From an uncultured Clostridia bacterium (GTDB lineage Bacteria; Bacillota; Clostridia; Monoglobales; Monoglobaceae): DNA of 10,143 nt. The position numbers and the translations under genes are program-made. A model generated the notes under the pieces. It saw nothing but the letters and a program-made list of their open reading frames with translations. It was not told the DNA's origin and made no database searches. Positions 1 through 6,792 of the stretch are shown here, piece after piece. Where the stretch lies: assembly GCA_934463175.1 (NCBI GenBank), contig CAKSIW010000087.1:1-10143 (forward strand). Direction: 5' to 3'. Position 1 is the first letter of the stretch; each line of letters begins with the position of its first letter.

Positions 1-138
1 GCAGGAAGCCTAAACTCAGCTATCCTGCCCACTAAAAACCGATATTTTGTCATAGAAAAATCTAATTTACAGAAAAATCTCACACGCCCTTTTATCAGGC
101 AGAAACCCTTGCAGAATAACCGGCTTCTGCCTCCTCTT
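1..138. other. Non-coding left edge with inverted repeats
   Basis: No gene is visible here. The stretch follows the stop codon of the DUF1275 gene in the direction of transcription. It holds an inverted repeat at 97-104 and 125-132, a competing inner repeat at 111-116, two copies of AGAAAAATCT at 54-63 and 71-80, and a further inverted repeat, GCAGGA at 1-6 with TCCTGC at 23-28. None is followed by a clear run of U in the transcript, so no intrinsic terminator can be called with confidence. The operon end may lie here or beyond the left edge. Confidence 0.6.
97..132 (-). terminator. Possible 3' stem-loop after the DUF1275 gene (weak)
   Basis: On the transcribed strand the 8-base arm AGGCAGAA (132-125) can pair with TTCTGCCT (104-97) across a 20-nt loop. 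An inner copy of TTCTGC (116-111) lies in that loop and can pair with the same 5' arm, so two hairpins compete. The stem begins 6 nt after the DUF1275 stop codon, as expected for a 3'-end structure. The sequence after the stem (GATAAAAGGG) has no U-tract, so an intrinsic terminator is doubtful. It could instead protect the 3' end or be chance. Confidence 0.3.
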
Positions 139-882
139 TTAATGTCCGTGAGGAATTATATGTTTCTTATCCTTCTCGGTTCGGCAATCCGCATAGAGCA
201 AATCGGCAAACACAATAAACAGTATGATTTCCGAAAACCAAATTGCCCTTCCTTTGAAACGCACGCACAGAAAGGCTGAAACAACCGCGCCTGCCGCAAA
301 TGATACTAACATCATGAAATGCATGGCGAGCTTCTGTCTTGATGCCGAATCACCCTTCCTGAGCCATTTCACAAGATAAACTCCAATCTGCCGTATATGG
401 TTTGTGCAGAAAGTTGTCGCCATCGGTACTTTTTTTGCCTGCCGAAAGGTGTTGAACTGCATTGAGGCAATAAAGTTAATCGAAACCTGACATATCTGCG
501 GCGGTGCATCATCGGGAATGAGTCCCAGCACAACCACGCAAAGCATTTCAAATGCCACAAAAAAGGTTTCCCACCGAAGAAGCTCAAGATTGTTCACATG
601 CTTCGGCAAAAACTCCGAAATCACAGTTCCCAGCAAATATGCTGATATCGGAACAAAATAATACACCGCCCGTTTCCAGTTCATTTCACCGATCTGAACC
701 GCCAGCAAAACGACATTGGCTGTCTGCGCATTGCAGAACACTCCTCCCTTTAGGACAAATGTATATGCCCCCAGAAATCCGCCAAACGCAATCATTAAAA
801 TAAAAATCCACAGTTTTTCACACTCCAGAATCTCTTCGCTTCTGAATGTGCGTATTTGCTTTTTCACACTTGCACTTCCCAT
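139..882 (-). CDS. DUF1275 (YoaK-type) integral membrane protein
   Basis: A 247-residue polytopic membrane protein of the DUF1275 family, whose function and substrate are unknown. Hydrophobic segments are seen at about residues 24-43, 52-66, 72-92, 105-122, 186-206 and 212-230. The family signature region is GGVFCNAQTANVVLL at 46-60, with a second half-repeat at 146-167 (RQAKKVPMATTFCTNHIR). Both spots that usually read Thr-Gly-Asn are changed, to TAN at 54-56 and TNH at 160-162. The ATG lies 4 nt after the stop of the upstream aminopeptidase, so translation is probably coupled. No good Shine-Dalgarno precedes it, and an in-frame GTG at 867, behind GGGAAG, is an alternative start that would remove five residues. 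It is the last gene of the visible operon. The family call rests on motif resemblance and topology; it does not imply a transport activity. Confidence 0.82.
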   Translation of the reverse strand: MGSASVKKQIRTFRSEEILECEKLWIFILMIAFGGFLGAYTFVLKGGVFCNAQTANVVLLAVQIGEMNWKRAVYYFVPISAYLLGTVISEFLPKHVNNLELLRWETFFVAFEMLCVVVLGLIPDDAPPQICQVSINFIASMQFNTFRQAKKVPMATTFCTNHIRQIGVYLVKWLRKGDSASRQKLAMHFMMLVSFAAGAVVSAFLCVRFKGRAIWFSEIILFIVFADLLYADCRTEKDKKHIIPHGH

Positions 883-886
883 CTCA

Positions 887-2272
887 TCAGCTGTTCAAAA
901 ACGCCTTGTAGCCCTTATATGCCATGTAAATGTCAAGCTTTCCCGCAACCTCGTTCGGAGAATGCATTGCAAGAAGCGGCACGCCGGAGTCGATCACCTC
1001 AACATCAAGATTTGCAACAAACTGTGCAATTGTTCCGCCGCCGCCCAAATCAACCTTTCCAAGCTCGCCTGTCTGCCAGCTGACATCATTATCCTCAAAT
1101 ATACCGCGGATACGCGCAACAAGCTCGGCACTTGCGTCACTCGAACCGCTCTTTCCTCTTGAACCGGTATATTTTGTGAGCAAAAGTCCGCCGTTCACAA
1201 TCGCAGCATTTTTCCTTTCACTTGTTTCGGGGAAGTTTGAGTCATATGCCGCTCCGACATCTGCTGACAAGCAAACCGAATTTGAAAGACATTCACGCAG
1301 AAGCAAGTCGGAATATTTCTCAGACGACTTGCTGCAAAGCTTCGCCAGAGTATTCTCAAAGTATCTTGACTTCATGCCCGTGTTACCCATACTGCCGACC
1401 TCCTCCTTGTCAACAAGAAGGCAAATCGCTGTTTTTTTCGGATTTTTGGTGTCTATAATTGCTCTGAGTGCGGTATATGCACAAACCCTGTCGTCCTGCC
1501 CGTAGCCTGCAACCATACTTCTGTCCAGTCCCAAATCACGCGCCGGAAATGCAGGAACAAGTTCCAGCTCACTGCTCATCAAATCTGCCTCACAGATTCC
1601 GTATCTTTCGTGAAGCAGCAGCATAACCCCATATTTCACCTTTTCCTTGACATCTTCTTCACATTCAAGATTTCCGACAATCACATTGAGCTTTTCGCCC
1701 TCAAACGCATCGGAAAGCTTTTTTGCCGAATATTGCTGCGCAAGATGCGGCAAAAGGTCGGGAATGCAGAATATCGGGTCTTCTGCTTTTTCTCCGATTG
1801 AAATGTTTATCTGTGTTCCGTCCTTTTTGACAATGACACCGTGCAAAGCCAGCGGTATATTATACCATTGATATTTCCTTATTCCGCCGTAATACTGCGT
1901 TTTCAGATATGCCATTCCGCCGTCCTCATACAAGGGATTTGGTTTCAGGTCAAGACGCGGTGAATCGATGTGTGCGCCGACAATTCCCGTGCCGTGCTCA
2001 ACCGTCTCGCTTCCTATAACCGCCGCAAAAATGCCCTTCCCGCGGTTTGTGGAATAGACACGGTCGCCCACCTTCAGACGCTCCACGCCGTCAATACGCA
2101 CAAAGCCTTCTCTTTCAAGCATTTCATATGCCATCGAGCAGAACTCCCGTTCCGTCTTTGCCAAGGTGATCGCCTTTTTATAGTCCTCGCAGAAATCAAA
2201 AATTTCCTTTTTTGTTCCTTCGCTGACCTGACCGAATGCATTTTTTCTCTCATAAAGTAAATCTTTTTTCAT
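887..2272 (-). CDS. M18 family metallo-aminopeptidase
   Basis: A cytoplasmic dinuclear-zinc aminopeptidase of family M18 that removes N-terminal residues from peptides. It is 461 residues from the chosen start, close to the usual family length. The metal and catalytic motifs are in order: AHIDSPRLDLK (His101), GYGQDDRV (Asp260/Asp261), the Glu pair in DKEEVGSMGN (Glu290/Glu291), SADVG (Asp338) and AMHSPNE (His437). GKVDLGGGGTIAQF near the C-terminus is also typical. Two in-frame ATGs exist, at 2281 and 2272. The Shine-Dalgarno AAAGGA (2283-2288) is only 1 nt from the first but 10 nt from the second, so the second is chosen. It lies 21 nt after the lytic transglycosylase and 4 nt before the DUF1275 gene. 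Whether it prefers acidic or neutral N-terminal residues cannot be read from the sequence. Inference: a general role in peptide turnover. Confidence 0.95.
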   Translation of the reverse strand: MKKDLLYERKNAFGQVSEGTKKEIFDFCEDYKKAITLAKTEREFCSMAYEMLEREGFVRIDGVERLKVGDRVYSTNRGKGIFAAVIGSETVEHGTGIVGAHIDSPRLDLKPNPLYEDGGMAYLKTQYYGGIRKYQWYNIPLALHGVIVKKDGTQINISIGEKAEDPIFCIPDLLPHLAQQYSAKKLSDAFEGEKLNVIVGNLECEEDVKEKVKYGVMLLLHERYGICEADLMSSELELVPAFPARDLGLDRSMVAGYGQDDRVCAYTALRAIIDTKNPKKTAICLLVDKEEVGSMGNTGMKSRYFENTLAKLCSKSSEKYSDLLLRECLSNSVCLSADVGAAYDSNFPETSERKNAAIVNGGLLLTKYTGSRGKSGSSDASAELVARIRGIFEDNDVSWQTGELGKVDLGGGGTIAQFVANLDVEVIDSGVPLLAMHSPNEVAGKLDIYMAYKGYKAFLNS

Positions 2273-2293
2273 GTTTCGCATATCCTTTCATAA

Positions 2294-2872
2294 TTATATT
2301 TGATTCTGCTTGTATATCTTAACATACATATCATATGCCGAAATCACTTTGTCAACATAATCTCTTGTTTCCGCATACGGTATGTCGGCAAGTCCGCCCG
2401 CACCGTCTGACAAGCGTTCGTCATTCAGCCACTTTTTCACATTTCCCGTACCGCCGTTATACGCTGTGATTGCAAGACTCACATCACCGTATGTGTCCAT
2501 AAGATGCCTGAGATAGCAGCAGCCGAGTTTTATATTTTTTTCGGGTATAAACAAATCCTCCGGGATTGAATAGCCGAATTTGTTTTTTTCGTTGCATTCC
2601 GACGCGGTTTTCTCCATAATCTGCATAAGACCCTTTGCGCCCGCATTTGAAACCGCATTCGGGTCAAATCCGCTTTCGGTTTTTATCACCGCATACACAA
2701 GGTATTTGTCCAAACCGAACTCCTCGGAGTATGTCTCAACATATTCCTGAAATTTAATCGGATATATCATTTTCATTATTATAATTTTGCCGTTTCCCAC
2801 AGCAAAATACAATAAAAGAAAAGAAAACAGCAATATGATAAACGGCCTCTGACAGCCACGTTTCTTTCTCAC
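2294..2872 (-). CDS. Membrane-anchored lytic transglycosylase (Slt-type SLT domain)
   Basis: A small murein-cleaving lytic transglycosylase, 192 residues from the chosen GTG. A basic N-terminus (RKKR) is followed by a hydrophobic stretch at about residues 11-26, an uncleaved anchor or signal peptide, so the enzyme should act on the outer face of the membrane. The SLT domain follows: VIKTESGFDPNAVS with the catalytic Glu66, then AGAKGLMQIM, then AYNGGTGNV at 137-145, and a Tyr-rich C-terminus (YAETRDYVDKV). A longer in-frame ATG at 2968 would add 32 residues and overlap coaE by 80 bases. It would also put a charged non-hydrophobic segment before the anchor. The GTG at 2872 has an excellent Shine-Dalgarno, AGAGGA with 7-nt spacing, and begins 16 nt after the coaE stop. 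The same polA-coaE-transglycosylase order is, from memory, common in Clostridia. Confidence 0.93.
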   Translation of the reverse strand: MRKKRGCQRPFIILLFSFLLLYFAVGNGKIIIMKMIYPIKFQEYVETYSEEFGLDKYLVYAVIKTESGFDPNAVSNAGAKGLMQIMEKTASECNEKNKFGYSIPEDLFIPEKNIKLGCCYLRHLMDTYGDVSLAITAYNGGTGNVKKWLNDERLSDGAGGLADIPYAETRDYVDKVISAYDMYVKIYKQNQI

Positions 2873-2879
2873 AGCAAAT

Positions 2880-2885
2880 TCCTCT
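2880..2885 (-). promoter_or_regulatory. Ribosome binding site fixing the transglycosylase GTG start
   Basis: AGAGGA on the minus strand ends 7 nt before the GTG at 2872. It lies across the stop codon region of coaE (TGA at 2891-2889). Its good match and spacing are the main reason for choosing GTG over the longer ATG start. Confidence 0.75.
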
Positions 2886-2888
2886 GTC

Positions 2889-3473
2889 TCATAATTTAAT
2901 TTTTTCCAGAATTTCTTCCGCAAAATCCGCCATTTTTTCGGCACTGCCGCTGTTATCAACCATGACATCGGCTTTTTCAGAATACTCTTGATCCGACATC
3001 TGGTTCTTCATTCTGGCACGCGCTGCCTCACGGCAAATTTTGTCACGCTCCATTATGCGTCTTTCCCTGATCTCAGGCTTTGCCGTCACCGCAACCGTGA
3101 GATCGCATTTGAGCGGACTTCCCTTTTCAAACAAAAGCGGAACATCAAGCACAGCCGTCTCGGCTTTGCATTCCGCAAGCCGCCTTTCAATTTCCGCATA
3201 CACATACTTATGCGTAATTTTGTTCAGCAATTCCAGTCTTTCCCTGTCCGCAAAGACAATCTCCGCAAGACCCTTTCGGTTGATTTCTCCGCTTTCATCA
3301 AGAATTTCACGCCCGAATGCAGCAATAATCTCATTAAATGCCGCACCGCCGCGCAGAGAATTTTCTTTTGCAATTTTATCGGCGTCAATAATTTCCGCGC
3401 CTCTCTTTTTCAATTCGGCACAAAGGGCACTTTTTCCTGCCCCTGTCGCCCCCGTAATTCCGATTATTTTCAC
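2889..3473 (-). CDS. coaE: Dephospho-CoA kinase
   Basis: Phosphorylates the ribose 3'-hydroxyl of dephospho-CoA with ATP, the last step of coenzyme A synthesis, in the cytoplasm. The protein is 194 residues from the chosen start. It has the P-loop GATGAGKS (8-15) right at the N-terminus, the DADK motif (30-33), LDVPLLFE (109-116) and the lid/C-terminal signature QMSDQEYSEKADVMVDNSG, all typical of CoaE. Longer in-frame starts exist: ATG 3506 with AGGA upstream, and ATG 3533. The family normally begins directly at the hydrophobic strand before the P-loop, and the GTG at 3473 gives exactly that. GGTG lies 6 nt upstream of it. With this start the gene begins 19 nt after the polA stop instead of overlapping it. 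The ATG at 3506 is the main alternative. The P-loop has Ala-Thr where GGIGSGKS is more usual, a conservative change. Confidence 0.97.
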   Translation of the reverse strand: MKIIGITGATGAGKSALCAELKKRGAEIIDADKIAKENSLRGGAAFNEIIAAFGREILDESGEINRKGLAEIVFADRERLELLNKITHKYVYAEIERRLAECKAETAVLDVPLLFEKGSPLKCDLTVAVTAKPEIRERRIMERDKICREAARARMKNQMSDQEYSEKADVMVDNSGSAEKMADFAEEILEKIKL

Positions 3474-3492
3474 ACTCTGCACCGTCCGAATC

Positions 3493-6126
3493 CTATTTTG
3501 TATCATACCACGTCCTGCCGCAGCACATATCAACCTTCAGCGGCACGGTCAGGCTGACCGCATTTTCCATTTCCTCACGCAGTATTTTCTCGACAAACTC
3601 CCTCTCTTCAGGCTCCGCTTCAACAATCAGTTCATCATGAATCTGAAGAATGAGCTTTGAGCGCAGCCCCTCGTCCTTCATCCGTTTGTATACGTTCACC
3701 ATTGCAATCTTGATTACATCGGCAGCCGACCCCTGAACAGGAGCATTCATGGCAACCCTCTCACCGAACGCCTGTGTTATTTTATTGCTTGATTTAAGCT
3801 CCGGAAGGTATCTCCGCCTGTTAAGTATTGTCGAAACATAGCCTTTCTCCCTGCCGCATTCAACTGTTTCCTCCATATATTTTTTTATTGAAGGATAGGT
3901 TGCAAGATAATCTGAAATATATTGTTTTGCCTCTTTCATTGATATTTTCAGATCCTGCGCAAGCGAAAATTCGCCGATTCCGTATACAATCCCGAAATTA
4001 ACCGCTTTCGCGCCCGAACGCATTGACGGCGTGACCTCATCAACAGGCACATGAAACACCTGTGACGCGGTCTGCGTGTGAATATCCGTTCCGCTCACAA
4101 ACGCAGCTCTCATATTTTCATCATTTGCAATGTGGGCAAGAATCCTAAGTTCAATCTGCGAATAGTCAGCGTCAACAAGCACCTTTCCGCCCTCTGCAAC
4201 AAACATTCGGCGCATTTCACGTCCGCGCGGCGTCCGAACAGGTATATTCTGCAAATTAGGTTCGGTGCTGCTTATTCTTCCCGTTGCCGTGACGGTTTGG
4301 TTAAAGTTTGAATGAATCCTCCCCGTTTTCGGACTTATAACCGCCAAAAGTCCGTCAACATAGGTCGAACGCAGCTTTGTCAGGCTCCTGTATTCCAGAA
4401 CACAGCCGATTATCGGGTGAATCGGCTCAAGCTTTTTCAGAACATCAACATTCGTTGAATAACCCGTCTTGGTTTTCTTTCCGTGAGGCAGTCCCATATC
4501 CGAGAAAAGCACGTCACCGAGCTGTTTTGGCGAATTTATATTAAACTCTCTGCCGGCATATTCATATATTTTTTTCTCATACTCCGCAATACCGTCGCTG
4601 AGGCTGTCTCCAAAGCTCTCAAGAGCATTGCGGTCAACATATACGCCTGTCTGCTGCATATCCGCAAGCACTCCGATCAATGGCAGCTCAACGTCATAAT
4701 ACAGCTTGTGCTGTCCGTTTGCTTCAAGCTGCGCAGCAAAGCTTTTGTGAAGCTCCGCCAGCACAAAAAGCTCTGCCGCAGCCTTGTCAAGGTTTTCATT
4801 TTCCGTCTCATCTTCAAAGCTGAGTGAAATCTGACCGTTCTCTTCCTCGTGACGCGCTCCCTGCATTGTCATTCCGCAAAATTCAAGTGCAAGTCCTTCT
4901 ATATCATACGACGCACGTGTCGGCTCTGCAATATACGCCGCAATCTCAACGTCAAACTCAATGCCGCAATACTCAATTCCCGAATTTCCGAGTGCAATAA
5001 TATCTTCTTTTATGCCAAAGCCAACCTTGCGCCGACCTTCGTCTTCAAAAAAGCTCTTCAAAAAATCACTGCCGGCATTTTCAACATAGAAAAACCTTTT
5101 CCCGTCAACGGTCACCGCCAAATCAAATCCGCCGTCCCTTTTTATCAACCGATATACCGCAGTTTTGTTTTTTGTATTTTCAAGCACAGCCGAAGGCTCT
5201 GCAAGCTCGCATTCACCTTCAAAGTCAACACTTTTTTCGGTTTCCTGTGCTGCGCCAAACAATTCAAGCTTGCCGAGTATCGACTTGAAGTTCAGGCTCA
5301 CAAAAAGCTTCGCAAGCTCCTCACGGTCATATTCTCTGATTACGCAATCCTCAATTTTAAAGTCAATCGGAACGTCCCTGTCAATTGTCGCAAGGGTCTT
5401 GCTCATATATGCCGACTCACGGCCCTCGGAAAGCTTCTTTTTTACCGATGGAGTGAGTTCCGCGTCATCAAGGCTTTCGTATATGCCGTCAAGACTTTTG
5501 AATTTTTCAATCAGAGAAAACGCCGTTTTCTCTCCAATTCCCTTGACGCCCGGAATGTTATCGGACGAATCGCCCATAAGACCTTTCACGTCAATAAATT
5601 CAGATGGTGTGACATTATATTTTTCAAAAACACCCTTTGCGTCATATACGGTTGTGGTTGTTGACCCCATGCGCGAAACAACAAGCTTAATCCTCACAAT
5701 GTCCGACGCAAGCTGCAAATCGTCCTTGTCCCCCGTCAGGATTGTGCATTCAACATTTTCTTCCTCACATATACGCGAAACAGTTCCGATTATGTCATCA
5801 GCCTCATATCCTGCCTTTTCAAGACATACACAGTTCATCGCGCCCAGAACCTTCTTCATCAACGGCAGCTGCACCAAAAAATCCTCGGGGGCAGGCTTGC
5901 GCTGCGCCTTGTATAAATCATACATCTTGTGACGGAATGTCTTTTCCTTCACATCAAACGCAACACAAAGATAATCCGGCATATCATCCTCAATGTTCTT
6001 GAACAAAATATTTAAAAATCCGTATACTGCATTTGTCGGAGTCCCGTCGGGTGCAGTCAGCATTCTGATTCCGTAATATGCACGGTTGAGTATGCTGTTT
6101 CCGTCAATGATAAGCAGCTTCTTCAA
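3493..6126 (-). CDS. polA: DNA polymerase I
   Basis: An 877-residue family A polymerase that removes RNA primers and fills gaps in replication and repair. The N-terminal 5'-3' nuclease spans about 1-290 with DGNSILNRAYYGIR, AGYEADDIIG (106-115), LTGDKDDLQLAS (130-141) and GDSSDNIPGVKGIGEKTA. The middle domain (about 300-480) has the proofreading fold position but no Asp-x-Glu at the first exonuclease motif, and the second reads GFGIKEDIIAL, so 3'-5' exonuclease activity is probably lost, as in Bacillus-type Pol I. The polymerase domain has motif A DADYSQIEL (Asp654), motif B with Arg703, Lys707, Phe711 and Tyr715, and motif C QIHDELIVE (Asp831). The start is TTG, preceded by AGGGGG at 7-nt spacing, and gives the family N-terminus KKLLIIDGN. 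It heads the second gene block, after a 127-nt spacer. No clear sigma-A promoter could be recognised there. Confidence 0.99.
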   Translation of the reverse strand: MKKLLIIDGNSILNRAYYGIRMLTAPDGTPTNAVYGFLNILFKNIEDDMPDYLCVAFDVKEKTFRHKMYDLYKAQRKPAPEDFLVQLPLMKKVLGAMNCVCLEKAGYEADDIIGTVSRICEEENVECTILTGDKDDLQLASDIVRIKLVVSRMGSTTTTVYDAKGVFEKYNVTPSEFIDVKGLMGDSSDNIPGVKGIGEKTAFSLIEKFKSLDGIYESLDDAELTPSVKKKLSEGRESAYMSKTLATIDRDVPIDFKIEDCVIREYDREELAKLFVSLNFKSILGKLELFGAAQETEKSVDFEGECELAEPSAVLENTKNKTAVYRLIKRDGGFDLAVTVDGKRFFYVENAGSDFLKSFFEDEGRRKVGFGIKEDIIALGNSGIEYCGIEFDVEIAAYIAEPTRASYDIEGLALEFCGMTMQGARHEEENGQISLSFEDETENENLDKAAAELFVLAELHKSFAAQLEANGQHKLYYDVELPLIGVLADMQQTGVYVDRNALESFGDSLSDGIAEYEKKIYEYAGREFNINSPKQLGDVLFSDMGLPHGKKTKTGYSTNVDVLKKLEPIHPIIGCVLEYRSLTKLRSTYVDGLLAVISPKTGRIHSNFNQTVTATGRISSTEPNLQNIPVRTPRGREMRRMFVAEGGKVLVDADYSQIELRILAHIANDENMRAAFVSGTDIHTQTASQVFHVPVDEVTPSMRSGAKAVNFGIVYGIGEFSLAQDLKISMKEAKQYISDYLATYPSIKKYMEETVECGREKGYVSTILNRRRYLPELKSSNKITQAFGERVAMNAPVQGSAADVIKIAMVNVYKRMKDEGLRSKLILQIHDELIVEAEPEEREFVEKILREEMENAVSLTVPLKVDMCCGRTWYDTK

Positions 6127-6133
6127 TTTGCTT

Positions 6134-6139
6134 CCCCCT
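6134..6139 (-). promoter_or_regulatory. polA: Strong ribosome binding site for the polA TTG start
   Basis: AGGGGG on the minus strand, 7 nt before the TTG codon at 6126-6124. The strength and spacing, and the conserved residues directly after the TTG, support this rare start codon. Confidence 0.75.
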
Positions 6140-6215
6140 ATCCGAAAGAAAATAATTCAAGCTTCAATTCTAAAAGGCGGATTTGAATTGCTCTCTTTCA
6201 GCTGTACTTATGTAA

Positions 6216-6241
6216 ATTCCGACAGCCGCAGCTGCCGGAAT
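6216..6241 (-). terminator. Stem-loop with UGCG tetraloop after gerW
   Basis: On the transcribed strand, ATTCCGGCAGC pairs with GCTGTCGGAAT (11 bp, with one G-U wobble) around a UGCG loop closed by C-G, which fits the very stable cUNCGg class. Read on the plus strand the same pair would be an A-C mismatch, so the stem favours the minus-strand RNA. It starts 12 nt after the gerW stop and lies 89 nt before polA. Only a poor U-tract follows (TTTACATAAG), so it may be an inefficient terminator, a processing site or a 3'-end stabiliser. It marks the likely boundary between the two gene blocks. Confidence 0.55.
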
Positions 6242-6253
6242 GCTGTTTTCGTT

Positions 6254-6700
6254 TTATTCCGCCGCACTTTCGGTCTTTTCAGGCTGAATTTCAGTTTCCT
6301 TATCCTGTTTTTTGTTCTTTATTGTCTCAACGCCCTGAACCAGCTTGTCAATCGCCATCGGTATCATGTCAAGAACCCTGTCATATATGTTTGTTTCAGG
6401 ACTGACAGGCATGAGTCTGATCTGACCCTTTCCGACAACCATAAACGCAACGGGAGTGATTGAAACACCTCCGCCCGCGCCGCCGCCGAACATTGTCTTT
6501 TCCGCGTCAGCACCTTTTGTTTGCGGTGCATAATCCGAACCGCCGACACCAAATCCAAGTCCAACCTTTGAAATCGGTATAATCACCGTCCCATCGGGTG
6601 TCTGAACCGCGTCTCCCACAATCGTGTTCACGTCAATCATATCTCTTATGCTTTGCATTGCTGTGTACATTAATCCCTGAATCGGATGCTGTTCTGCCAT
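6254..6700 (-). CDS. gerW: Spore germination protein GerW (YtfJ family)
   Basis: A 148-residue protein of the GerW/YtfJ family. The N-terminus HPIQGLMYTAM is the family hallmark, followed by MIDVNTIVGD (21-30), TPDGTVIIPISKVGLGFGVGG (34-54, shortened here to its ends) and a glycine-rich loop, GGGAGGGVSITPVAF (73-87). A helical region and a charged Lys/Glu-rich tail close it. In Bacillus subtilis the homologue is made in the forespore and is needed for germination that depends on the lytic enzyme SleB. That is family knowledge; the role here is inferred. The ATG at 6700 gives the canonical MAEQHPIQG start. A GTG at 6709, with AAAGG 4 nt upstream, would add three residues and cannot be excluded. 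The gene follows a DUF2953 gene, as ytfJ follows ytfI in B. subtilis, and is bracketed by two UGCG-capped hairpins. Its presence suggests a spore-forming lineage. Confidence 0.94.
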   Translation of the reverse strand: MAEQHPIQGLMYTAMQSIRDMIDVNTIVGDAVQTPDGTVIIPISKVGLGFGVGGSDYAPQTKGADAEKTMFGGGAGGGVSITPVAFMVVGKGQIRLMPVSPETNIYDRVLDMIPMAIDKLVQGVETIKNKKQDKETEIQPEKTESAAE

Positions 6701-6771
6701 TTTCTCCACATTGCCTTTCTGCTCACTTTAATTTTTATCCGCTGTGCCGTGAGCCTGCACACCGCATTAAA

Positions 6772-6787
6772 CCGTGCCGCAGCACGG
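6772..6787 (-). terminator. Short stem-loop with UGCG tetraloop upstream of gerW
   Basis: On the transcribed strand CCGTGC-TGCG-GCACGG forms a perfect 6-bp GC-rich stem with a cUGCGg loop, followed by TTTAATG. It begins 5 nt after the DUF2953 stop codon. The U-tract is short, so termination would be partial at best. A second, longer-loop inverted repeat (GCTCAC 6754-6749 with GTGAGC 6726-6721) lies between it and the gerW ribosome binding site. Confidence 0.45.
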
Positions 6788-6792
6788 ATCTT

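Noticed and set aside
1..31. tRNA-like stretch in the minus strand (GGCAGGATAGCTGAGTTTAGG)
   Set aside because: It resembles an acceptor arm followed by a D-arm start, but the 3' half of the D-stem is absent and no anticodon or T-arm fits before the window ends.
930..1505. Plus-strand open frame opposite the M18 aminopeptidase
   Set aside because: The minus-strand protein has all its metal ligands in this interval. The plus frame has no ribosome site I can support and no family resemblance.
3040..3660. Plus-strand frames opposite coaE and the polA 3' end
   Set aside because: They are shadows of coaE and polA, with low-complexity Ser/Phe-rich composition and no motif.
4849..5932. Long open frames on the plus strand (4849-5664, 5165-5932)
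   Set aside because: They lie wholly opposite polA, whose conserved motifs are continuous across the region. Their translations show no recognisable motif and are rich in Ser, Arg and Cys, as expected of antisense shadows.
6127..6215. polA promoter in the 127-nt spacer
   Set aside because: The location is plausible, but no pair of -35 and -10 hexamers with 16-18 nt spacing could be found by eye, so a start site cannot be placed.
6364..6564. Minus-strand 66-codon frame inside gerW
   Set aside because: It is out of frame with the conserved GerW sequence, with no ribosome site and no motif.
6721..6760. Possible sporulation or sigma-A promoter before gerW (GCGGATAAAAATTAAAG)
   Set aside because: The -10-like part matches only partly, and no acceptable -35 element lies at the right distance for sigma-A or sigma-F, so it is not listed as a promoter.
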